Below are positions 1-10,419 of a stretch of DNA of 17,223 bases, piece by piece. The DNA is from Gymnopus androsaceus JB14. Lineage: Eukaryota > Basidiomycota > Agaricomycetes > Agaricales > Omphalotaceae. The notes beneath the pieces were generated by a model that worked only from the letters and a program-made list of their open reading frames with translations, was not told the DNA's origin and searched no databases. Location: positions 1-17,223 of the forward strand of contig ML770153.1 of assembly GCA_009733575.1 (NCBI GenBank), in the 5' to 3' direction. The position numbers were made by a program, and so were the translations under genes. Position 1 is the stretch's first letter, and each line of letters begins with the position of its first letter.

Positions 1-1000
1 ACTTATATACCACAGTGATGAACAAGAGTAGAATTTACATCTCCTCTTCAATTTTATCTTTCGAGACAAAAGGATTCCAATTCTCATTAGGTGGAAAATT
101 TCGACTGGGACGCAGTCGGATTACATCTACAAGACTAACAAGTGGTTACCTGGCTTGCTCCGACCCTAGTTTATCTTGGCTGGGTAGTCACAAAAATCCA
201 CCATCCCGTTGAAGGTTTCAACAAGAGTAGTACGTGTCGCCATATTTATTCTTTTTCAGTTCCTTTCAAGAAATGAGCGTGCATTCTAACGACGAACTAG
301 CGAACATAGCTCTCCTGGCGACCGTCCCATCCAATCTCCTGATACATAAAAAGAGAAAAAAGCATTTGTCCGACCGCCCAGGAGGATCCGCTATCCTCAT
401 GATCCTCCGATGTAACTCTGCTTCAGAATTTTACATTCTTTGGATCATTTGGTGCTTTGAACGCAGACGAAGCGGGATATGACGGACTTGATAAGATTTT
501 ACCAAGCTCTATCTCTTCGATTTTGGCGGAAATCAACTTCCTATGATCGAAGGTACCTTCGAGCGTAACCTGCCCTCAACACATCGCCATACGAACAATA
601 TCTCACTTTGAAGAAAGACCGGATTAGGTGAAATTGGAAGTGCTCGAACTTGGATAACCGGAAAACCAGTGGCTCGTAATCGCCTTTGAACGAGGGATAT
701 GAAGGTGATTCTCGCATACCTTTTTAACGAATCTGTATTGGATCTTAGATAGTTATCCAAGAAGAAGACGAATTGAGTGTACCGGTCTGGGCACGACGTC
801 GAATTCTTTTCTAGACGCACATTGTTTCACCGACAAGGAAATCGGACAAGATTTGTGCAGTAACGTCACATGTGTGTGTCTGAGACCAACTCACTTGGTA
901 AATGACAGCCTCACTCAGTCGCCGAGAAGCTCAGAGTCAAGTGAATAGGTTGCTCTCAGCGTTTCAGGCTTGCAAGGCCAAGTTATCATTCCCCTAACTT
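1..1000. other. No recognisable gene; possible decayed sequence
   Basis: I see no convincing gene here. The longest open stretch is on the minus strand at 533-820 (95 codons) and shows no motif I recognise. Short open segments exist in several other frames, for example 479-568 (+), and minus-strand segments around 410-540, but none join through plausible splice sites. The DNA could be the end of a gene lying outside the window or a decayed gene. The part nearest the cyclase gene (about 820-1240) is best seen as its upstream region. Confidence 0.4.
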
Positions 1001-1106
1001 TATCTCTCGTATTTGTCATGGAACAAACTCATTCCGCCTTTTTTCATATCGACTCATCATGTGCATGTATATACCGCAGGAGAAGGTAGATCTTTCTTGG
1101 TATCCC

Positions 1107-1133
1107 GTGGGGGTGATCATGGGCCCCGTGGGG
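1107..1133 (+). promoter_or_regulatory. Two CreA/Mig1-like boxes upstream of the cyclase gene
   Basis: GTGGGG occurs at 1107-1112 and again at 1128-1133, both fitting SYGGRG, the site read by the fungal carbon-repression zinc-finger factor CreA/Mig1. They lie in a short GC-rich stretch that also holds the palindromes TGATCA and GGGCCC, about 110-135 bp before the start codon. Paired sites fit carbon repression of a secreted enzyme, but the motif is short and binding is inferred. A TATA-like GATAAAA follows at 1163-1169 and a CT-rich tract at about 1197-1228, typical of fungal start regions. Confidence 0.35.
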
Positions 1134-1240
1134 CGGAAAAAAGTTCCTTAAAGCTTCGCTAGGATAAAACGCCTCCCGTTTCTCGAAAAGATTCAGGTCT
1201 TACTCACCTCTTCTCTCTTGCTTTCCACGAATTTACGATT

Positions 1241-2669
1241 ATGACTTCCTCGAGCTTATTCCTCTCAACGCTGTCCTCCTGGACCACGATAACTACATTC
1301 GCTCTTGGTGCCTCATTGGTTGTTCATGCCACACCGATCTTACCACCAAAGCACCTCGTTTCTCGAAGCTATAATTCATCGGACATGTACGCAAACTGGC
1401 CGACGTACGACCAGCTTCCTCTTCACCCTTCATTCCCTACCAAGGCTGCTTGGGGTGTTTGGGTAAGCCTCAGCGCTAATACGAGAATGTACAGTATGCT
1501 GACAAGGTCATTATTAGGGAACGGACGATGAGTTTGGGGCGTTGAACCATATTACGCATGACACTATCAGAGCTGCCAAGGTAGAGATTCAGTACGGTTT
1601 AGCTATCAACTTGAATTTGGAGTTGGACTCCCCGAACCCTCCCCTAAACCCCACTCGTCCTGCCATGATTCACGGTGAGCAACTGTCGTCAAATAATTCT
1701 ATCGCGACAGCTCTAATGTCACCTTATATACAGCTTTCGTACCTTTCCCGGGATATCAGGACGATATTATCAGTCTCAACACGCAAGTCTCGACGCAGTT
1801 TGATGGACTTAGACATTATCCCTACTCGACTAACAACAGTGTTGATACATACCAGTTCTACAACGAGCTGATTACCTTTGATGATATCTTTTCGCCTGGA
1901 TCGGCTGTGACGACGCTTGGTATACACAGTAAGTCTGAACCGTTATATATTTTTTCGTGGACTGTTAACCTCATCTGTATGTTTTGCAGATGCTGCTAAT
2001 AAAGGTATTGCTGGCCGTGGTGTACTCCTTGACTGGGCCGGTTGGAAGGAGTCCAAGAATGAAACGTACCAAGCCTTCGTAGTAAGTCTTTTCATACTTA
2101 TTTTACCGAACCTAATATTTATATGTGCTAGGCCGAGCTCGTCACGGCATCCGACCTCGACCAAGTCGCAACTTGGCAAGGACTCGACCCCTCCAACTTT
2201 ACTAAACCTGGAGACTGGGTCATTATCCGCACAGGATTCATGAAACAATACTATGCCCTCGATACTTCTCAGCAGGAGATGCTCCCGTTCAGAGACGATG
2301 CTGATGCTCAGTGGATTGGTCTGGAAGCGAGCGAAGATACTTTGAGGTGGGTGTGGGAGAAGAAGCTCAGTATGGTTGGATCAGACAACCCTGCTGTGGA
2401 GAGTGTACCGTTCAATGCAACGATTTTGGGTGAGAATAGGGCGTTGCATGAGATTTTCATAAGTGGATGGGGCCAGAGCATTGGTGAGTTGGCTTTCCTG
2501 GAAAGCTACTACACACGTACTAAATATCTTCGCAGTGGAATTCTTAAACTTGGAGAAGTTGGCAGAAAAGTGCCACGAGTTGAACAAGTTTTCGTTCTTT
2601 TTCACGTTGCAGGACCTGAATGTTGTTGGAGGTATTGCCAGTCCTCCGAATGCGATGGCTATTCTTTGA
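1241..2669 (+). CDS. Secreted cyclase-family protein (PF04199, kynurenine formamidase-like fold)
   Basis: Six exons join in frame: 1241-1462, 1518-1674, 1734-1928, 1990-2081, 2132-2483 and 2536-2669, giving 383 residues. All five introns (50-61 bp) are GT..AG; the first has a CTGAC branch site. The protein shows the marks of the fungal branch of the cyclase/formamidase-like family: WGTDDEFGALNH at about 74-85, the metal-site region TQFDGLRH at 147-154 (this branch commonly has Q where bacterial enzymes have the first His), GRGVLLD at 200-206, then GDWVIIRTGF and LHEIFISGWG. Family members hydrolyse or cyclise small amide/lactone-type substrates with a divalent metal; the substrate here cannot be read. 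Residues 1-30 form a hydrophobic signal peptide with likely cleavage after VHA, and several N-X-S/T sequons (NSS, NNS, NET, NFT, NAT) support secretion. The start is the first ATG of the open frame. It is the only gene here that appears intact. Confidence 0.9.
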
Positions 2670-2732
2670 TTGAAGGTGCGCTGATTTGATAAAAGTTCCC
2701 GAGAACGAAAGTATGGTACATGCGACGTGTAT

Positions 2733-2738
2733 AATAAA
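2733..2738 (+). terminator. AATAAA polyadenylation signal of the cyclase gene
   Basis: A perfect AATAAA lies 64 bp after the TGA stop of the cyclase gene, in AT-rich DNA. The spacing is ordinary for a fungal 3' UTR. Confidence 0.5.
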
Positions 2739-2739
2739 C

Positions 2740-3582
2740 TTGTAGATCTACAGCAGACGAATTCTTATTATTAAAATTAGTCGAGCCGAAACGAAGCAAG
2801 AAACCTTTCGTTCCCTACTTCTGAATCCTCCGTCTTCTTCCGAATTAAGCTATGGCCTCTTCCCCCATCTACTGACAGCGATGTCGACTTCCCCGAGCCT
2901 CCCAGGCCACCTCATGCCAACCAGCCTGCACCAACATAATACCCCCGTAGCCCAATCCATTGATCCTGGCCTATCTAGTCTCCAGCGCATGTGCTGTTCA
3001 GGACAACATCCAATACCCGTAAACTCAGATGCAACACGCTAATCTCAGTACATGTACACACATTTGTATCCAGTTGTGAGCAGATTGCCTGTATTTGTTG
3101 GAGGAAAGACTACACATATGTAGTAGTTAGAAGCAGAGGCAGAGGCATGATTGAAGGCTGGGCAATGCTATGGATGGACTATGCCTTCAAGATGCAGGCA
3201 TTTCATTAGTATAGGTCAACACACCAAAAGTGGACAGAGAGTGGGAGGGGAGGAGGTGGTTTGAGGGTCTGAAGTTGACTGGAAAAATCACACAAAAGTC
3301 ACTGAAAACCATAAAATAGAGGGAATAGAAGTAATTTCCGAGTCATTCCTGCTCATTTTATCCTTTTTTGAGTTTCATCTTCATCACTCTCTATCCGCAA
3401 GCAATGCGTTTTGAGGAAGGAATATGAGGAGGAAGCATTTTTGAAGCAGGGGTTTAAATGAGGAGTATAGCAACTTCAGTCTTGTTCAATGTCATGGTCG
3501 CTGAAGAAAAAGGTGCTTATCAATCTCTACCTCAAACCTGCTGTCAAGTTTCAGCAGCCATTCCTGTTTCAATGACTACCAA
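2740..3582. other. Intergenic stretch without a supported gene
   Basis: The first 300 bases are relatively GC-rich and hold a 53-codon ATG-started open frame at 2881-3042 (+) with no recognisable motif. It could be a relic first exon, because a GTAAAC donor-like sequence lies inside it, but no continuation is visible. The remainder (about 3050-3580) is AT-rich with no gene signal. Confidence 0.4.
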
Positions 3583-4530
3583 ACTAACTTATGATTTTGA
3601 ACTCCGCTAACTTATTGCTAACTTATCAATTGACTGTAGGAATACCCCTTATAACACCAGCAAGGTGACAAGGATATTGACAAATGAATAAAATGTTTGA
3701 CCTTGTATGGATCTTGGGACAAAGATCCTAAGGCAAACAGGTAAAGTACATGTCTATCTACAACCTGTATTTATACTCCTAGAAAGCATATGTCATAGCT
3801 ATCAAATATAGTAAGTGGATACTATGTGAAGTAATGATATCACCTATGATGCAATAGTGATATAAGGTGCAAATATAGCATAGATATGATGTAAAGATGA
3901 TGAAAACCATGATATCATCATGACATAGCTGTATCCAGCTTGTACATCAAAATCTGATATTCCAACATTGATAAGTTAACTTGTCACAACAATCTAACTT
4001 ATTTCACTTATTCTAACTCATTCTAACTTATCTTACTTATAGTGTACAAAGAGCCAGGGATTGGTGTAATAAGCATACTAGAAGGTTCATAGGACTCAAT
4101 ACACTCTACCCAACATTGTCACTACCTTATTAACAGTGTATAACCACTGTTCTAACAATTCCACCCCCTTCCTGGACACTTTTAGAGGTTATGGAGTCTC
4201 TATTTAATGTAAATCATGCTCCTACAGTTTATATTGGGTCATCCATGGAAGATTTTGCAATTGGTACCAGCAGTATGCTGCTCATTGTCACCCTATTCCA
4301 ACTCAAGTGCTACTGGTAAATTGTGCATATATGCATGTCGTACTATCTGAACCAATGCAAGTGAGCTATAGAATGTATGGAATGTTGATAGCGCCCATAT
4401 TCATGCCCCACAAGTAGCGCAAATGGTATTTTTAATGTTGTTAAAAATGTAAATTTAACGGCAAATCTCGGCACAAGTAAATAAGTTAGCGGAGTTTGAA
4501 ATTTTGACAAGCTAACTTATCGTAACTTAT
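3583..4530. repeat. AACTTAT-rich repeat stretch with 16-bp inverted repeat, possible non-autonomous element
   Basis: AACTCCGCTAACTTAT at 3600-3615 recurs as its exact reverse complement at 4481-4496. Around each copy, and in a central cluster at about 3967-4040, there are many TAACTTAT / CTAACTTAT / CTTATTCTAACT variants. This looks like an AT-rich dispersed element whose ends carry subterminal repeats, about 0.95 kb long, with no coding capacity. I could not define exact termini or a target duplication, so the borders are approximate and the class is unknown. Confidence 0.4.
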
Positions 4531-5836
4531 TGCGAAATAATTTGAGCTTTTGAAAGGTTTAAAACTATTTTGAGGATAATTAAGCATCTATGGTCATCGC
4601 ATACAATGTACAGACTTGGATGCAGCACTAGCTCTCTTATTCCATGCAGCTGCAAACATTGGAGATTTGTTCAGGGTATTACCGAACTGTACATGCTCAG
4701 TTTACAGTTGGTGAAATACAGCCGGATGATACTTGTACCATTTTGGCTTTTAGATGGGGCCCCGTATACGAGCACTCCATCCATTGTATGTACAAGGAGC
4801 GCAAGAAATTGGCAGGCAACACAATGTTTCCAATTTTTTACCTTCTCAGATAATTCTTCTGAATAGTATTGTTAGAGAGGTTGTTTGGAAGAATAATCCC
4901 TTATCAGCACACTAGTCATTGATAAACTACATTTTATATGTTCTAATACAATTTTCAATTTCTGCGCTGCTGATACGGCCATGCCACGTCCGTGATGGCC
5001 ATACTGTACACCATAAATTCCGCTGGACCCTCCAACAGCAGTCGTATGGCATGGATACGGATGTATCCGTAATATACAGTGGGCATCCCTACTAAGATTT
5101 GATTCTGACATCTGCATGAAGAAGTTATGAAGAGCTATTCCTATAGTGACATAAATGAATGAAACTTGAGTTTGACAGTGGACCTATTGATGTATGTACT
5201 CAATGCAAGGAGAAATATAAGTCATGTCCTGGAATCAATGGCATGAGACTGAAGAATGTCTCACAACTTGAATGAGACTCAGCCAACATTGTTTAACCAA
5301 AAGGAATGGTCAGGGACACAATAGCAAAGCACCATGATATTTGCCATGGTCCAAGGTTGAAGAAGCCGGAACCTTTAGTCAGTTGGTGAATGACAGCAGA
5401 TACAGATGTAATGACTTGAGAAATGGAAGTACAGTTGATGTGCATGGAAGACTCAGATATAGATGAGTTGTCGGTAATCCTCAGAGGAGCTATAAAATCT
5501 GCAGCAGCTAAGCATCAGTTACATGCAGGAAAAAAAAAAACTTGGAAGGATAATCACCTTCCACCCTTGATAATGAATCTGGTCCATGCCCGACACCATC
5601 CAGTAGCATCCACACTAGCCTGTATCTTTACTAAGCTGTCATTAGTGTTGTTTTTGGATGTGCCAAGATGTAAAATGTACTGGCATTCAACCTTACACTT
5701 GTAATGATTCAACACATATCAAACATATATTCTGAGAGTGACAATCTACCCTACTGTATAATTGTTCTTGCAGTGACCATATGCCTGGTGCCGGGTGTGA
5801 TTAGAATTGGATTTGGAATGATGTTTAGCATACAGT
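4531..5836. other. Non-coding or decayed DNA with no recognised gene
   Basis: Two overlapping open frames at 4570-4866 (+) have no recognisable motifs, and codons in all frames look alike, so I do not call a gene. The stretch includes a small foldback island at about 4975-5095 (listed separately). An A10 run lies near 5530. A 93-codon frame at 5423-5704 and a 99-codon frame at 5704-6003 appear to be chance; the latter runs into the MITE-like element. Confidence 0.4.
4975..5095. repeat. Small foldback island with TACGGAT palindrome
   Basis: The segment holds TACGGAT-GT-ATCCGTA (5058-5073), a near-perfect palindrome. It also holds mutually complementary CGTATGGCATG / CATGCC-type and GGCCAT-type blocks, so it can fold over much of its length. 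It ends with GGGCATCCCTACTA, a type of end often seen on small DNA transposons. Only this one end is suggested and no matching partner end was found, so it may be a truncated element. Confidence 0.3.
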
Positions 5837-6508
5837 CATCAGCAAAACCTGGGTGTACTGGACAGCGCTGGATAGCGCTATCCAGCACTCATAGCACCCA
5901 TAGCACCCATAGCAAGGTCCCCATCTATCCAGAGCTATGGATCGCTATGGATTGCTATGAGCTGCTATGGGTTGCTACAGATTTCGCATTTCACGGCACA
6001 TGATCGCATCATCTGTCAGTCTTTCAATTCATTTTTTTTGTTGTCCTCGGAATTGTTCACTTGCGAGACCAAATAATTATTATAAATCATATATATTGGA
6101 TTAGTAGTACATAGTAGGATAGTCTACCAAAACAGAGCTACGGTAACTAGTATATAGCATGGATAAAGCTACAGTATAGTATGCAATGCTTAATTAGACA
6201 TTGAATGGCTTGAATGAAACTCACTGAGAACGCCGAGCCAAAGCAACTCAGAAACAACTTAGAAAAAAAAGAAATTTGGGAGGGAAGGAAGGGAGCTTGG
6301 GGAAGTTACGATGGCTCATTGTGCTATATACTATCAACGGAAGAGAGTGACAGCTGTCAAAATGTTGACAGCTGGCTCGAGTACGCGGTGATCTCATAGC
6401 AGCTCATAGCAACTCATAGCAGCTCATAGCATTTCATAGCACTATGGCTGCTATGACTTGCTATAGATTGCTATAGCTGCTATGACCTTCACCCAGGTTT
6501 TGCTGATG
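5837..6508. mobile_element. Foldback/MITE-like element with 19-bp perfect inverted termini
   Basis: CATCAGCAAAACCTGGGTG at 5837-5855 is repeated as its exact reverse complement at 6490-6508, framing 672 bp. Just inside each end lie arrays of a roughly 10-bp unit built on CATAGC (5886-5980 and 6395-6482) in both orientations, so the ends can fold on each other beyond the terminal repeat. The middle (about 6000-6370) is AT-rich and has no gene. This is a non-autonomous DNA element; the source family is not identifiable. I could not find a clear target-site duplication next to the 19-bp ends. Confidence 0.75.
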
Positions 6509-7212
6509 CACTGCACACAAAAAATATGAATTTGGTGAATTGTACTTGCAGTGTGCATGACAACAGTGAAGCATACAAATAATACACAATTTAAGTGGCA
6601 ACAAGTAAGTAAATAATACCTTCAGTGTTGACAACAATGTTGAACGATGTAAATAATATGTACAGACACTGATGATAATGGCATGCAAAGTATGTCCATG
6701 TAAGAATTTCACCTTTCCCTTGCCTTCCTGGCCTCCTCCCGGCTGTTCCTGTCCACTCCGCATGCATATACGAGTCTTGGAACTTTGCAACTGACCTTTA
6801 GCAGCTATAGGAATAGCTACCCATGCGTGTATGCTAGGTTCCATTCATCTCTTAGGTTAACTGATGTTTCAAATTTACTTAATACTTACCACTATTCTGT
6901 TACTTATTTACTTAGATATCATTCTACTTTGTTTACCTGGTCAAATGAGCTCAGGCTATTCTCCACTCATTGTTCCTGAATTGCAAGAATCAGATTCATG
7001 ATAGGTGTCCAATGCATAGATAAATCTCAGAAGCCTTGTATTTAATATATACTGGCTCCTTCATCACAGCACTGCAGCTTCCAAAGGCAATATTATGAAT
7101 ATCATATACTGGGAGAGTAAATATCTACCATAAAGCAAGCATAATGAACAACATGGGGCTCAGGTATAGAGAAGGATCACTGCAGTTAGTCTATTTTTTA
7201 AGTATCAGCCGC
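6509..7212. other. No gene; AT-rich spacer between two elements
   Basis: No open frame has a recognisable product. The minus-strand frame at 6461-6844 starts outside the spacer in the MITE repeats and shows nothing familiar. A small perfect hairpin AGCTAT-AGGA-ATAGCT is at about 6801-6816. The segment ends with ATCAGCC (7204-7210), which recurs beyond the far end of the 7.3-kb element. Confidence 0.4.
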
Positions 7213-7408
7213 TTGGGCACTTGTACTTATGAGTAGTCTTACATAATCTTAGCGCCCAGTGCCAAAAGCAGATGCTGCATCTCTCCTTCATAATCTGCTT
7301 TCATTTCGACACTCGATGCGCCGCGCTCGCATTCGTTCGCATTTTTCCTCTATAATTTATCCTTATGAACCTATATCACTTCAATCAACTCCATCTTCCC
7401 TCGAAATA

Positions 7409-9489
7409 ATGCCTGAAACTCGATTTTGGAAGTTTTCCGAAGGCCATAGAGTACTCGCCAAAATAATCAAGAAATGTATACCAAAGTGGACGGATGGCTT
7501 AAGGGATGGTCAGTACAAGGCTGTTACAAGGATTCTTGATGGAGAAGATGTCTTTTGGGTTGCAGCTACGGGTGAAGGGAAATCCGCCGCATTTCAAGTA
7601 CCAGCCATTGTACATGATGAAATCTCCAAGAATCCGGACCTCTATCCTGGAATTTCAGCAAAGAAGGATGCTGTTACTCTTCTAGTCACTCCGACGAAGG
7701 GTCTTGCTGAGAATATAGTGTGTAGTCTTCCGCTAAACTTGTATTTTGTCTAATCTCCTCATTTCAGGTTGATGAACTTGCTGCTCTCGGAATTTCCGCT
7801 TTTGCCTACACACATGCAAACATCACTGCTGCTAGTCTCGAAAAACGCGATTTAGACCTCGAAGTGAAGGACTGCATGTATTCTGTTGTGTGTGTCAATC
7901 CCGAACATCTCTGGAGGCCTGAATGGTCAAAGATTGTTGTCTTTCCCAAATTCAGGGAGAACATCATATCTGCTGGTGCTGAAGAAGCACATCTTATTGA
8001 TGAGTGGGGTAACAAGGACTTTCGACCCAATTTTCAGTACATCGGCACATTCTTTCGCAGTAAACTTCCTTCGACAATCTCAGTGTTCGCTCTTTTGGCT
8101 ACTGTTGAGCCTGGAACCTCCACGTCTATCATTTGCAAGAATCTCGGCTTTAAAGAACACTTCTTTCATCTTCTTCGAGGCTCTAACGAGCGCCCGAATA
8201 CACATTTTATTGTTGAACCTCTTATGCATGGTGTGGATGGTGACATTTTTCATCAGCTTCTCCCTTATCTTTCTACTGGGCAGAAGACTATCATTCACTG
8301 TAAAACCCTCGAAACCGTCTATTGCATCTATGTCTATTTAATGTGATTCCTTGACAATTCAGACTTTAGCTCACTACGACGCATTCATGTCTACCACAGC
8401 CTTTGTTCTGACAAATATAACAAATGAACTTGTTATCTTCTCGACAATGATCCCATCTGTCAGGTCTGCATTGCAACAATTGCTTTTGCGAACAGGATCA
8501 ACATTTGTTCACTTTTGATCAGTGTCTTGCTTGGTACAGTGGCAACACTGAATATGATCTTGCAGGAGAAGGTCTGTGTTGGCAGAGATCCCAATGACAC
8601 TGCTCTTGGCGTTCTTTTGGTATTGTCCTCTACTGTCAAGAAAGTGGCCAAGTATCTGAATGCTGTCACAAAGGGTGTCCCAACCACTATCCTTATCGAC
8701 CACTCAATTGCCCTATTGCTCACCAAAAAGATCTGCTATATTGCATGTATCAATCGGATATACTGTAATCCTCCTCTTGCATTGACTGATTGCGACTGTA
8801 TTGCTGCTGACAGAGCTGTTAAATACTCACTATGCTCGAAACGTGCAGGCATCACCATTTCGCTCGAGTCATCTCCCACTTCCACTCCATTTCCTAAACA
8901 GCCTCCAGTACAGTCCACTAGTTCAAGGAAGAAATCAACAAGTCTGGATCTCACGAAGAAGGAGCATGAAAAAGTAGTGCCTTTATTGGTTAAATTCAGT
9001 GAATCTGTGTGGGAAACCGAATCGCTCACAGAGTTGCATCAGTTTCGTCCCAGGGAGTCTTACTTTTTGCTGGGTATGCAAAATTGTATTCTTAGTAACT
9101 TTCTCCATATTTCTTCCCTCGAAATGCTGCAAACTCTTCTCAAACGCTATCACTGGGCATTCTGGGACACCCAAGGACAACATCTATGTGATCTTATCTT
9201 GTCTCAAGCAATTGTCATTCGTGAATCACGTCGGAGACAGCAGCTGTTGCAGAAGAGGAGACGAGAGGCCAAGGAGTCAGAGGCAGATGAATATAGCGAG
9301 GACTCTATATCCGAATCGGAACTTCTTCCACTGCCCAAGCGGGTTGCTTTACAGCCTTCCAGCCGCCCTAATACACTGACTCCCCAGCTAAATCCACGAC
9401 CAAAACCAAGACCTCGAGCAAAAGCCAAACCACTGGAGGCAATGTGGGATGTGTTGGATAGCTATAGTGCTCAATGTCCAAATTTATGA
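7409..9489 (+). pseudogene. RecQ-like SF2 helicase gene, broken by two in-frame TGA stops
   Basis: Exon 1 is 7409-7717 and exon 2 is 7768-9489; the 50-bp intron is GT..AG with a CTAAT branch site. The frame then runs to TGA at 9487-9489, 676 residues in all if the two internal TGA codons (8344-8346, 8425-8427) are counted as residues. Visible helicase motifs: Gln of RDGQYKA at 35; Walker A ATGEGKS at 53-59; TPTKGL at 94-99; a Walker B/DEAH box changed to EEAH (175-178) before LIDEWG; motif III FALLAT where SAT is usual (L213); IIHCKT at about 278; motif V FANRIN (343-348), where Gly is usual at Arg346; motif VI QEKVCVGRD (369-377) where QEKGRVGRD is usual. The C-terminal part is basic and Lys/Arg/Pro-rich, as in the agaricomycete family. 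I chose ATG 7409 because family similarity begins there and it has A at -3; an in-frame ATG at 7316 is possible. A TATAATTTAT lies at 7351. Losses in motifs II, III, V and VI mean no helicase activity is expected. Confidence 0.85.
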
Positions 9490-9616
9490 CATGCAGCCAA
9501 CAAAAATAATGATATTAGTAACTTACGTCGTTCCACTTGCTTAAATAGATAGGCTACAATCAGATACAATTATTGTACTTATACGTCTCAACCCTGGATA
9601 CAATTATTACTACTAC
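9490..9616. other. Short convergent spacer between the helicase and DUF6589 stops
   Basis: About 127 bp of AT-rich DNA separates the helicase TGA (9487-9489) from the TAA (9617-9619, minus strand) of the DUF6589 tail. The two genes thus end almost tail to tail, as expected if they share one compact element. Confidence 0.5.
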
Positions 9617-9940
9617 TTATGCATTGCAATCGGAACCCCAGTTGCCCTTGTCATCACTGTCAACACCTCCAATATCTTCTTCCTCAATCTCTTCTCCAGA
9701 ATACTGAATTTCCAAATCCACTTCATCTTGCTTGTACCAGTCATTAAGAAGGTGGCCACTATGGTCAACTCTGCAAGACAAGTTGGAGCCACTTTGTTGA
9801 GGGATCTTACTCCAATCGTCCTCCCCTGGAAGATCATCATCATCTAAAGCATCCAGTTTCTCCGAGTCTTTGTCCTCTTCCGAGTTATCTGACTCCCTAT
9901 CCTTGTCTGAAAGTCCCAATGCAGCATTGTCATCTGAGAG

Positions 9941-9945
9941 CATAT
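9941..9945. repeat. Left target-site duplication (CATAT) of the solo LTR
   Basis: CATAT directly precedes the LTR's TGTTATGACT and is repeated at 10901-10905 directly after the LTR's AGTCATAACA. A 5-bp duplication is what Copia/Gypsy-type integrases leave. Confidence 0.85.
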
Positions 9946-10207
9946 TGTTATGACTTATACCATTTGCTATTAAACTTTATTAACACTACTTACCACAAAT
10001 TCACTCTTTCACTAGTATTAAACCGCATATAATCACTATTTGCTCACATAAGATTGTAATACTGATATTCTGTATTAGTACATACATTCCCTCACTAACC
10101 TTAGTCTATATTTCACACATCCACACACACTTACTGCGCATATATGCATAAATTCTCACACTTACTGTGCATTTACAGTGCATATAAGCACAAATTCCCA
10201 TACTTAA

Positions 10208-10304
10208 TGCGGATTCCGCAGCTTCTATACATTTATTATATATACCTATTCAATTTCCGCAGTTGATGCGCAGTTCCACAGTGATACTGCGCATTCCGCA
10301 GCTT
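10208..10304 (+). promoter_or_regulatory. Repeated near-palindromic TGCGNATTCCGCAGCTT boxes in LTR U3
   Basis: TGCGGATTCCGCAGCTT (10208-10224) and TGCGCATTCCGCAGCTT (10288-10304) differ at one base and lie 80 bp apart; a third TTCCGCAG is at 10255-10262. The first is nearly palindromic (TGCGGA/TCCGCA). The last copy ends 9 bp before the TATA box. Their spacing before the promoter suggests binding sites for a host factor, possibly a dimeric zinc-cluster protein; that is inference. CACTTACTG is also repeated upstream at 10128-10136 and 10159-10167. Confidence 0.4.
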
Positions 10305-10313
10305 TTCCTTTAG

Positions 10314-10320
10314 TATATAA
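10314..10320 (+). promoter_or_regulatory. TATA box of the LTR promoter
   Basis: TATATAA, followed by G, sits about 370 bp into the LTR, after the U3-type repeats and before the hairpin array. It matches the RNA polymerase II TATA consensus fully and sets the + orientation of the LTR. Transcripts would be expected to start about 25-35 bp downstream. Confidence 0.6.
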
Positions 10321-10419
10321 GTAGCCAAGATTCACCATGTACGGTAGACGTATTATTTTTTGAATCCAAACCGCCCTTTGTGCTAAACACCCCTTGTGTG
10401 TGCTTCAAGACCACCTTTG

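Noticed and set aside
533..820. 95-codon minus-strand ORF as an exon
   Set aside because: No recognisable motif and no consistent splice partner on either side.
2881..3042. 53-codon ORF as a gene
   Set aside because: No motif, no continuation through splicing, and length is within chance.
4570..4866. 98-codon ORF and an overlapping 69-codon ORF as genes
   Set aside because: The frames overlap, neither has a recognisable domain, and no introns or promoter give support.
9617..9943. Separate acidic small protein gene on the minus strand
   Set aside because: It starts exactly at the CATAT target duplication and joins in frame with the DUF6589 last exon once the LTR is removed, so it is that gene's C-terminus.
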